The notes under the pieces: model-generated
The model's input: the letters and a program-made list of their open reading frames with translations, nothing else
What the model was told of the DNA's origin: nothing
The model's database searches: none
Assembly: GCA_022822265.1 (NCBI GenBank)
Contig: JAJECA010000003.1
Coordinates: 62,001 to 126,000 of the forward strand
From: Acidimicrobiia bacterium
Lineage (GTDB): Bacteria > Actinomycetota > Acidimicrobiia > Acidimicrobiales > Bin134
Reading direction: 5' to 3'
Length of the DNA stretch: 64,000 bases
Shown: positions 9,254 through 16,102 of the stretch, one piece after another
Position numbering within the stretch: position 1 is the stretch's first letter
How the letters are laid out: each line of letters begins with the position of its first letter
Position numbers and translations under genes: made by a program

Positions 9254-9625
9254 CTATGGCTCCAACGATGCTTTGTGACGCCTGGAAGGTTGCGGGGTCA
9301 CCAAAAGCGCAAGCAAGAAAAGAAGGGCTAGGGAGTTACGGCGCTGGCGGGCGGCGTCGAGCGTTTTCGAGGGTGGCACTCTGGTTACCCAGAGCTGGAG
9401 GGTGCCGACGGCCAGCCCGGTGTGCGCGGCGGCGGGGTGGTAGCCCACAGCCGCCACCAAGTCGGTTAGAGCCTCCCGCAGCTCGTCGGCAACAGCCGCT
9501 AGCTCCTCGCACTTCGCGACAGCGGCGGCTGCCGCCCGGTCCGGGCTCAGCGGCCCATCAGCGGTCGGTGGTTTCCGGGGCCGCCGATCCCTCAGAGGGG
9601 CCCATAGGCATTTGGTAGTAACCAA
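9254..9625 (-). CDS. Possible small hypothetical protein
   Basis: This minus-strand frame has strongly GC-rich third positions from about 9560 down. It encodes an Ala-rich helix (AKCEELAAVADELREALTDL), a middle segment and a C-terminal hydrophobic run (SLALLFLLALLV). There is no clear ATG or GTG; a TTG at 9625, inside the upstream small membrane gene, is the best available start, so a broken or fused gene is equally likely. No family is recognised. It would follow the 9857-9558 gene in the same transcript with a 68-bp overlap. Confidence 0.35.
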   Translation of the reverse strand: MVTTKCLWAPLRDRRPRKPPTADGPLSPDRAAAAAVAKCEELAAVADELREALTDLVAAVGYHPAAAHTGLAVGTLQLWVTRVPPSKTLDAARQRRNSLALLFLLALLVTPQPSRRHKASLEP

Positions 9626-9857
9626 CGTGTTTGCTTTTGAGGGCGGGGAAACGCTTGCCCAGCCGGATAGCCAGATAGCGGGCCAAGTAGCCCGCCGTAA
9701 AGCCGCCAGCCATAGCAGCCGCCATCGTGAGCAAAACCCCCGCACCGCTCACCCAGTCAATGATTTGGATGGCTACAGCCCCGGCGACAAGTGTCCATAG
9801 GTAGTCATACCATGGCATTAGCGAATTCTTGCGGTTCCGCCCGATATTCAGCTTCAT
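9558..9857 (-). CDS. Small membrane protein, single-copy member of a local repeat family
   Basis: A 99-residue protein with an N-terminal NIGRNRKNSLMPWYDYLW motif, a membrane segment around AIQIIDWVSGAGVLL, a second hydrophobic Ala/Gly stretch, and a cytoplasmic-looking ARYLAIRLGKRFPALKSKH tail. The same unit occurs twice in tandem in the protein at 18948-19469, so this is a real conserved family even though I cannot name it. The location inside the block that splits DUF1214 suggests the block came from the same kind of accessory DNA as the 15-21 kb region. Confidence 0.65.
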   Translation of the reverse strand: MKLNIGRNRKNSLMPWYDYLWTLVAGAVAIQIIDWVSGAGVLLTMAAAMAGGFTAGYLARYLAIRLGKRFPALKSKHVGYYQMPMGPSEGSAAPETTDR

Positions 9858-10211
9858 AACCCTAGAATACGGATTCGCGTATGGCTTGTGAAGACGCCGG
9901 GGGATTGGCTTAGCGCCGCCGGTGCGGCCACAGCGGGCCTACAGCGCCTCGGGCGCTGGGGTGGCCGGGGGCCGGCGCTGTGGGCGCTGGGGTCTGCCCT
10001 CCCTCTCGGCTGGCCGAGTCGCCGCAGGCGGTCAGCAGCAGGGCGGCGGCTATCAGAGCAACGATTTTTGCCATGAGGCCAAGCTATCCCGCAGCCTGCC
10101 CCAGCTCCGGGGGATCGGCCGCAGCGCCCAGGGCCACCAAGGCGACCGAGAGAGCGCCCACAGCGCCCCTCGGGGCTGGGCGGCTACAGCCCCGAGGGGC
10201 GGCCGGGGGGG

Positions 10212-10742
10212 TTAGGGCATGGGGATGAGTGTCAGGATGTGTTGGGGGTCTTGGGGGTGGGGGGTGTGGTGGTAGCGGGCTATGAGGATTGAGTGGCGGG
10301 GGGGTATGTCGTGGGTTTGGCCGTGTTGGAGGTCGGCGCAGTCTGCGGCCCAGGGGTTGGGGGCGTTTCTGAGTTCGGGGCCGGTGGCGGCGCAGAGCAT
10401 GGCTTTTTTGGTGTCGGGGCCGTAGTCCACCCGCCAGCGGCCGACGGCTCCGATGTTGTTGGTGGTGCGCGAGCACAGCGAGTAGAGGGGGAATGTTTGG
10501 CCGGGGGGGTCGGCGCAGTCGAGGAAGCGGGGGGCGTGCAGGTGTGTGGTGGCGGGGGCTCCGGTGGTGGTTTCCAGCACTGCGATGCGGCGCTCGTGGT
10601 CGGCCATCGTGGCGGTGATCGAGTCGCCCTGCACCGCGGCGGGGGCGAGCGCCCACCCGGCGGCGATCCCGGCGGCGGCCAGCGCCAGCCCGGCGGCTGT
10701 GGCGCGGGCGCGCTGGCGTCGGGGGTTTGTGTGAATGCTCAT
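10212..10742 (-). CDS. Hypothetical exported or membrane-anchored protein
   Basis: A 176-residue protein with a basic N-terminus (RRQRARA) and a single hydrophobic helix (about residues 15-33), consistent with an uncleaved anchor or signal peptide. A short coiled region (DHERRIAVLETT) and a domain with four Cys residues (LDCADPP, LYSLCS, AMLCAA, AADCADL) follow, fitting oxidised extracellular folding. Codon use is strongly biased to GC at third positions. No family is recognised. The flanks are GC-rich repeats rather than genes. Confidence 0.6.
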   Translation of the reverse strand: MSIHTNPRRQRARATAAGLALAAAGIAAGWALAPAAVQGDSITATMADHERRIAVLETTTGAPATTHLHAPRFLDCADPPGQTFPLYSLCSRTTNNIGAVGRWRVDYGPDTKKAMLCAATGPELRNAPNPWAADCADLQHGQTHDIPPRHSILIARYHHTPHPQDPQHILTLIPMP

Positions 10743-10938
10743 GGCCGCAGTCTAAGCCCCGGGGCGTGCCTTTCGCCAGAGCGGGGGACCGGGCTGGCCC
10801 GCCGGGATCGAGCTGGTCGGCGCTCGGCTCCAGGCCTCCGGGGTTGCTCGCCTGGGAGGGCAACCCCCACAGAGCGCCCCAGCGGGCCCACAGCCCCACC
10901 AGCGGCCGAGAGAGCGCCCCAGCGGGCCTACCCCCCCC

Positions 10939-11000
10939 CAGCTCGGGGGGATCGGGCCGGGCCGCACCGCCCACAGCTCGGGGGGATCGGGCCGGGCCGC
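10939..11000. repeat. Two 27-bp direct repeats in GC-rich intergenic DNA
   Basis: A 27-bp sequence beginning CAGCTCGGGGGGATCGG occurs at 10939-10965 and again at 10974-11000. A looser copy lies near 10088, and fragments around GCGCCCCAGCGGGCC recur near 9930, 10150, 10870 and 10910. They surround the 10.2-10.7 kb gene and look like expanded intergenic repeats. Confidence 0.7.
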
Positions 11001-11025
11001 CGCCCGCAGCCCCTCGGGTTGGGGG

Positions 11026-11172
11026 TTAGCTGTCGTGTTGTCGTTGTCGGGTTTGGCGGTAGTTGTCGCGCCATTGGCGGCGGCGTTGGCGTTTGGCCTC
11101 TTTGGCGGCGGTGTTGGTGAGGGCTCGGGCTGCGGCTTGGGCTTTGGTGCGGGGGGTGGGTTTGGTCACCAT
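11026..11172 (-). CDS. Small, very basic hypothetical protein
   Basis: A 48-residue ORF dominated by Lys, Arg and Ala (TKAQAAARALTNTAAKEAK, then KRQRRRQWRDNYRQTRQR). Its ATG overlaps the stop of the upstream HTH frame, suggesting coupling in an earlier intact operon. A nucleic-acid-binding tail is plausible, but no family is recognised. Confidence 0.4.
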   Translation of the reverse strand: MVTKPTPRTKAQAAARALTNTAAKEAKRQRRRQWRDNYRQTRQRQHDS

Positions 11173-11372
11173 GTGTCGGCTCGGCGGCGGGCGGTGTGGT
11201 GGCTGATTCCGTAGGTGTTGCCTATTCGGGTCCATGAGACGCCGAGACTGTGGGCGTGGCGTATGTCGTCTCCTACTTATCGTTTGGCGATCCGGAGTTT
11301 TTTGGCTGATTGGTGCATGGCGGCGATGGCCGCGCCGCGTTCCTCGATTTGGCGGGTGTTGAGCTTGGGCAT
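11166..11372 (-). pseudogene. Helix-turn-helix protein with an in-frame stop
   Basis: From ATG 11372 the frame reads an N-terminal helix (TRQIEERGAAIAAMHQSAKK), meets a TAA, and then continues in the same frame through a helix-turn-helix (GVSWTRIGNTYGISHHTARRRAD) to a stop. Both halves look like one DNA-binding protein, so I read it as nonsense-mutated. The alternative is two tiny ORFs. It forms the right end of the block inserted in DUF1214. Confidence 0.6.
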
Positions 11373-12182
11373 GGCCCGGACCGCAGAGCGCTTCAGCGCC
11401 GACTTCGATGTGGATGCCGACGGCAGCTTCAGTTTTGTGGTCAGCGCCGCACCCCATGACGGGACCTGGCTGCCCATCGACGGGCAGACCGACCGCCTTT
11501 CGATCCGCGAGTACGTGGTGGACTGGGCCCAAGACGAGCCCGGCCGTTTCTTGATCGAGCGCCTGGGCAACCACGGCCAGCACCCCGATCCGCTGGCGTC
11601 CGGCGAGCTCGCCCAAGCGCTCCAGCGGGCTGCGGACTGGGCTGACGACTGGCTGGTGTTCTGGAACCAGCTCGTGGAGGGGGTTGCCAGAACTCGGTTA
11701 CCAATTCGTTCTACGGCCCGTTCTCGTCAGCCGAGGGTGCGGCGGCCATGGGCTACGGGGGCTGCGACTATGACCTTGGCCCGGACGAGGCCATGATCGT
11801 CGCCTGCGATGTGCCCGAGGCCCGGTACTGGTCGTTCGTCGTCTACAGCTATGCCTGGTTCGAGCCGCTCGACTTCGCCAACCGCACCGTGTGCCTCAAC
11901 AACGCCCAGATCGCCGCCGACCCCGACGGCCGAATCCGCCTGGTGGTGGCCCATAGCGACCCCGGCGGGCAGAACTGGCTCGACACCGAGGGTCGCCGAG
12001 AGGCCTTAATCGCCTTTCACTGGGTGCTCAGCACCACCATGCCCACCCCCGAGGATCAGATAGTGCCCTTCGCAGAAATCGACCGGCACCTCCCAGACTT
12101 CGTGGCCCGAGCCAACCCACAGCAGCGCGCCGCCCAAGTCGCCGTCCGCCGCCGATCCCGAGCCCTCCGTTTTCGCCGCTAG
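11373..12182 (+). pseudogene. DUF1214-family protein, C-terminal half with a frameshift
   Basis: This stretch carries the rest of the DUF1214 protein begun at 8629. Residues such as DGTWLPIDGQTDRLSIREY and DEPGRFLIERLG are in one frame to about 11685. The continuation (NSVTNSFYGPFSS, then YDLGPDEAMIVACDVPEARYW, ending near QQRAAQVAVRRRS) is in another frame. The shift lies at or just after a five-G run near 11680. The gene is therefore broken twice. Confidence 0.75.
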
Positions 12183-12332
12183 CCCACAGCGGCGAACTCA
12201 TGACTCAAGGAGGGACGGCGGAGGGCGTTGATGGTACCGACAGCGTGGTTGGCCACCCACACTTGGGATCCGTCAGCGTGACCGGCGTCGGGCTTGAGGA
12301 CGTCGGCGTCGGCTGCGTCAGCGCTGTTGGGG

Positions 12333-12863
12333 CTATATGTGGCACCTCTTGTTGGTTTGGAGTCTCCAGCCGTTGTCCTGCACAGCGCTGCTGGTGGCGA
12401 AGATCAGCCCCCAGGGACCTCCCATTTTCCTGATCTTCCAGGGCACTTGGTGGGCTGTTGGTTCTTTGACGGTGATGGTATAGCCCGCTTTCGGCAGCGG
12501 GCCCAGGATCTCCTTGAAGACTGCTCCGGGGGTGGGATACCCCCCTTGGGGTAGTTCCGGAGCCTCGCAGTGGCTCTGATGTATCAACGAGCAGTCCGAG
12601 AGATCGGCGGGTGTCCGCAACTGGCGCTGCTTCCTGGTCACGCTATTCCTTGAGGTGTCGCTTTGGACGACGTCGGTCAGACACCATCGGGCGTTTTCGA
12701 TGTGCCATCGGCCATCGGTGCTGCGCTCGGCCATGACGGTGGAGAGGTGTTCGTCGCCGTTGGAGTCCTTGATCGCAATTCGACATTTCTCGTGCCGGTG
12801 GCCGCGCTCGGCGACCTCGATGTCATGGAGAGTCTCCGACAGGTCCCCGAGATGGGCAATCAT
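12333..12863 (-). CDS. Hypothetical protein
   Basis: A 176-residue frame with consistent GC-rich third positions. Visible features are a strand-rich centre (CRIAIKDSNGDEHLSTVMAE, then DGRWHIENARWCL) that could be a small beta domain, and a Pro-rich C-terminal half with several Cys. There is no signal peptide or membrane segment, no recognised family and no obvious ribosome-binding site at the ATG, so the true start may differ. The flanks are the DUF1214 remnant and the lipoprotein gene. Confidence 0.5.
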   Translation of the reverse strand: MIAHLGDLSETLHDIEVAERGHRHEKCRIAIKDSNGDEHLSTVMAERSTDGRWHIENARWCLTDVVQSDTSRNSVTRKQRQLRTPADLSDCSLIHQSHCEAPELPQGGYPTPGAVFKEILGPLPKAGYTITVKEPTAHQVPWKIRKMGGPWGLIFATSSAVQDNGWRLQTNKRCHI

Positions 12864-12953
12864 AGCCCGGTTGGCGGTTTCGAGGGCGTCGGAGCTTCAT
12901 GCCGCTGCAAGGGCTGATCCTGAGCGGCACGGATAGGAGTCGCGTTCCTGTTG

Positions 12954-13046
12954 CGATGCCAGCGGATCGGCGACCCCGACCTGACGGCCGTACCAGGGGC
13001 CCGCGCGCCGGTCGCGTTGCTCTTACGATGCCAGCGGATCGGCGAC
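12954..13046. repeat. 21-bp direct repeat at the lipoprotein 3' end
   Basis: CGATGCCAGCGGATCGGCGA plus one base occurs at 12954-12974 and again at 13026-13046. The second copy overlaps the last codons of the lipoprotein gene, so the first looks like a short tandem duplication just downstream of it. Confidence 0.7.
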
Positions 13047-14477
13047 TGCGAAGAGGGGTTTGGGCGGAAAGAAGCGCCCGTCGTAGATCCAGCGCTGGCC
13101 CAGCGGCTCCGACAATTCGATAGTCACCGCAGTCGACGGGTTGTCCTCGCAGGTGTTGAACCCGGCGACGGGCACTACCGCGAAGGCCACCACCACCGCG
13201 GCGTCGGTCTCGATCACCTCGGGACCCCGCAGTGCGTCGCCCATCTCGCGGCCGCCCGCGCACCCCTGCTCGGTGACCAGCACGTCAATCGTGGTATCGC
13301 CGACGCCGGGCATCGAGCGGGGATCGAGAAGCACCTCCACCGGGGCGAGCCCGGGCGGCAGTGGGATGGCAGGCTCGCAGGGTTGCCCGGAGGCCTCTCC
13401 TGTGAAGATCCACCGGTCGCCGCGCCTCTCGATGCCTGCGACCCCGAAGCCGCCCTGAGACAACGCTGCGAATACTGCCTGGTCGGAGTCGATGCTGATG
13501 ACGACCCACCGTCCTTGGGGCAGCGGCTCGCCTCCAGGGTTGCGGAGCTCGGCCCGCAGCACGTCCACCGCCGGATGGTCGATGTCGTCGATGGAGGGCG
13601 GGTTGATCATCTGCGAGTAGCGCACCGGCGGTGTGCCCGGACACGACACCAGCGGATCCTCCACATCCAGATCCGGGATGACGTCGAGCGGCCCCTCGGG
13701 AGGCTGCGGGGTGCGGGTGATCTCCACGCACACCGCCGAGGGGTCGGGGACCTGCTCTGCGATCTCGGCCAGCGCGCCGTCCGGAGGATTCACCAGAAAC
13801 AGGATCACCCGCTGGCGCTTGATGTCATAGTCCGTGCCGTTCAGGCCGAACTCAGTCCAGTCCTCCCGGGAGATGGATTGCCGCATCTTGTCCCGTATGG
13901 CCTTCACCTCGGCCTCGCTGAACCGGACCCGCACCACGTCGATGACGATATCGTCGCGCTCACCCAGGGGCCGGTGGTCGGTGATCGGCGGGCGCGGCGA
14001 GACACCCACGTAGTCGTCCGGCGATGGGGCGCGGGCCAAGATCGCGGCGCGGTGCGGTTCAGGGTCGTCGGTGAACGCCATCATGAGCACACCGCCGCTG
14101 TCACGGTCGGTCCAGCGGCCCGCGAAAGTGTCGGGATGCTCCATCGCGTAGGTGGCCAGCACGCCTTTGTCGATGGGATCGTGGTTCTGGCGGCCGCTGA
14201 GCTTGCCCTCAAACTGCGACTTCAGCTCAGGAACATCCTCACAGTCCGCCAACCCACCCGCGTCGGCAGGAACAACCGACGGCTCCACCGCGGCCGGCGC
14301 CGGCTCAACCAATGACTTCACCTCGGCCGGCGCCGGCTCCGAGCCGCCAACCACAACGACGCCGGAGTCCCCGCCGCACCCCACGGCCAGCGCCGCCACC
14401 GCAAGCAAAGCCGCCGACAGGTACCTCCTTTGGTCATCCACCTGACCGGCCAACAAGGGCGAATGCCACATCCTCAT
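13023..14477 (-). CDS. Large lipoprotein of unknown function
   Basis: A 484-residue protein with a lipoprotein signal: a hydrophobic helix ending in the lipobox AVGC near residue 34, then a Gly/Ser/Val and Pro/Ala-rich linker. The mature part has several Cys (ADCEDVPELK, CVEITRTP, VSCPGTPP, GCAGGRE, FNTCEDNP) and alternating strands, consistent with an extracytoplasmic domain. ATG 14477 is preferred because it places the signal helix close to the N-terminus. I do not recognise the family. It appears to be a single-gene transcript. Confidence 0.8.
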   Translation of the reverse strand: MRMWHSPLLAGQVDDQRRYLSAALLAVAALAVGCGGDSGVVVVGGSEPAPAEVKSLVEPAPAAVEPSVVPADAGGLADCEDVPELKSQFEGKLSGRQNHDPIDKGVLATYAMEHPDTFAGRWTDRDSGGVLMMAFTDDPEPHRAAILARAPSPDDYVGVSPRPPITDHRPLGERDDIVIDVVRVRFSEAEVKAIRDKMRQSISREDWTEFGLNGTDYDIKRQRVILFLVNPPDGALAEIAEQVPDPSAVCVEITRTPQPPEGPLDVIPDLDVEDPLVSCPGTPPVRYSQMINPPSIDDIDHPAVDVLRAELRNPGGEPLPQGRWVVISIDSDQAVFAALSQGGFGVAGIERRGDRWIFTGEASGQPCEPAIPLPPGLAPVEVLLDPRSMPGVGDTTIDVLVTEQGCAGGREMGDALRGPEVIETDAAVVVAFAVVPVAGFNTCEDNPSTAVTIELSEPLGQRWIYDGRFFPPKPLFAVADPLAS

Positions 14478-15188
14478 AACCCTAGGACGATCTACCGACG
14501 CCGCAAGTTCCCATCTCACGCCGAGCCAGACGTCAACTCAGGGTTCCCTGCGCGCGTATTCGCTGATTCAGGCCAGCTGTGATGTGCTCAGCGAGGCTCA
14601 CTCACCCCTCTCGCGTCCACTATCGCTCGCGATTGCACACGCCCTCCTTGAGGCTCCCAGCAGGCCAACAGCTCCTCTGACCGGGCCGAGGCCGACAAAT
14701 GCCTGCCATCACCGCTTTAGCGCCCGCACGCGTTCCTCAGCGCTCTTTGAGCCGTCGCACAGTCCCAGCATCGGCGAATTCGAAGCCTCCTAGAGCGCGG
14801 GGTGAAATCACGGGGTCCGACAGCCCACCGAACTGTGCTTCGGAGCTGGCCCTCGAGCTCGGCGATTGGCCTTGAATGAGATGGGTCGATAGCCCCTCGG
14901 TCCGGCGATCCGGCAAACGTGCCCGTCGAGGGCGCTTCAATGAAACGAGAGTTGGGGCCCTACATGAACGATAGATCCAGCAATTCCCCTGATAGAGACG
15001 CCAAATGAGCGGAAATGTGATCCTGCCCTCAATCTGTCTCCCAATCGTGATCGATTGTTGCGGGGATGGTCATAGGTCAGGTGCCATTCGCAAAGAGTTG
15101 CGGGAGAGCAGGCCAATAGGCCCGGGCCGGCACAGAGCTGCAGAATGATGTCGGTGTCTAAAGGTTCGCGACCGGTCTGCGGGTGAAT
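14478..15188. other. Gene-free interval upstream of the first AlpA-like gene
   Basis: I see no convincing ORF in this 710-bp stretch; the frames present have poor codon bias. It contains the 30-bp sequence at 15020 that is repeated near 21748, and it leads into the conserved promoter at 15187. Confidence 0.6.
15020..15049 (+). repeat. Left copy of a 30-bp att-like sequence
   Basis: The stretch ending CAATCTGTCTCCCAATCGTG matches 21748-21778, which ends CAATCTGTCCCCCAATCGTG, with a few differences and one gap upstream. The pair is in direct orientation and brackets the AlpA-like regulator, the RCC1-like gene and the small membrane proteins. It could be an integration footprint, but no tRNA gene overlaps it and no integrase lies between the copies. 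Confidence 0.45.
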
Positions 15189-15229
15189 TCGACCGGTTGC
15201 GACCGATGGAATATCGCATGGTGGCGGGC
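15187..15229 (+). promoter_or_regulatory. TTGCGACCGG-type promoter, leaderless AlpA-like gene 1
   Basis: Tandem units TTCGACCGG and TTGCGACCGA sit 10 bp apart. TTGCGA at 15197 is followed after 16 bp by TGGTGG and then, 33 nt from TTGCGA, by ATG 15230. The spacing matches the promoters of 28925, 52471, 55982 and 58564 and leaves no room for a leader. Confidence 0.7.
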
Positions 15230-15463
15230 ATGAAAGCCCACATTCGACAACAGCACGAAATCTTGTTGACCCGCCAGCAGGTCGAGGCCCGCTGTGGTCT
15301 GTCCGCGAGTTCGATCTACCGGCTCATGAGGGAGGGGCTGTTTCCCGAACCCATCCGAATCGGCCGACGCGCCGTACGCTGGCCCGCATCGGAGATTGAC
15401 CACTGGCTCTCCACCCGCCCCCGGGCCACGGGCGACCGTCCCACCGTACAATCGGCTCAATAG
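15230..15463 (+). CDS. AlpA-family helix-turn-helix regulator / excisionase-like protein 1
   Basis: A 77-residue DNA-binding protein of the AlpA/MerR-like excisionase fold. ILLTRQQVEARCGLSASSIY forms the helix-turn-helix; LMREGLFPEPIRIG and RAVRWPASEIDHWL form the wing and the closing helix. ATG 15230 is chosen because it is the first codon after the conserved promoter and gives a family-sized protein; the extra upstream residues in frame come from promoter DNA. It is a paralogue of 28925-29146 with nearly identical HTH residues. AlpA-like proteins typically control prophage or ICE genes and excision. No integrase is adjacent. Confidence 0.85.
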   Translation: MKAHIRQQHEILLTRQQVEARCGLSASSIYRLMREGLFPEPIRIGRRAVRWPASEIDHWLSTRPRATGDRPTVQSAQ

Positions 15464-16102
15464 GCACCGCGTGCATCTTGCCTATGCGACGGATGATTGC
15501 CGTCCTTGTAGCTTATTCCCGAATCGGATCAGCCGCTGTCCCAATTCTGGTCGTTGAATCATCTGCAGAATCCGCTTGGACCGCAACCCCTCTCACCTGT
15601 GGGAACGCTGAGTTCTGTTTCTGAATCCGGGGCTTGGCGTTTCTTCACTGAAATGGACTACCTGTTGGCCAGAGGTTTTATCTGCTTGCGCCAAGCCCCC
15701 ACAATGCCGTGTCCGGCAAACAGAAGGCTGGCTCTGGGCGAAGCCCGCACTCCCACCCGGCCCACTTCGGCGACAACACCCATTCCGCGGGCCATCTGGT
15801 GGAGCTCATTGCCCGAATCGCTGTGAGGCTGGGAGTTCCCGACTTCAACCTCCCTGGTTTTTCTGGAGGGCCTGGTGGCGCTGAGCGCCGGACCGGCCGA
15901 AACAGCGATGGCCACCCCCAGGGGTGGCGGCCGCCGTGCTTTCCAGTCTATCGCCGCGGAGCGGCCACCCGCCGAGGCAGGCGAAACCGAGCCCCCGCCG
16001 CTCGGCTCGTCGGAGTCGATCCCCGAGCCCGAGGGCCTCCGGCGCTCCCCTTTGCTGCCGTCGAGGCCTTTGACCCCCCCCCCGGGTCACTTAGTATGCG
16101 TC
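15464..16102. other. Gene-free interval
   Basis: No ORF here has plausible coding character. Just before the RCC1-like gene, TGACC and GGTCA flank a long C run (16069-16090), a weak hairpin of unknown role. Confidence 0.5.
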
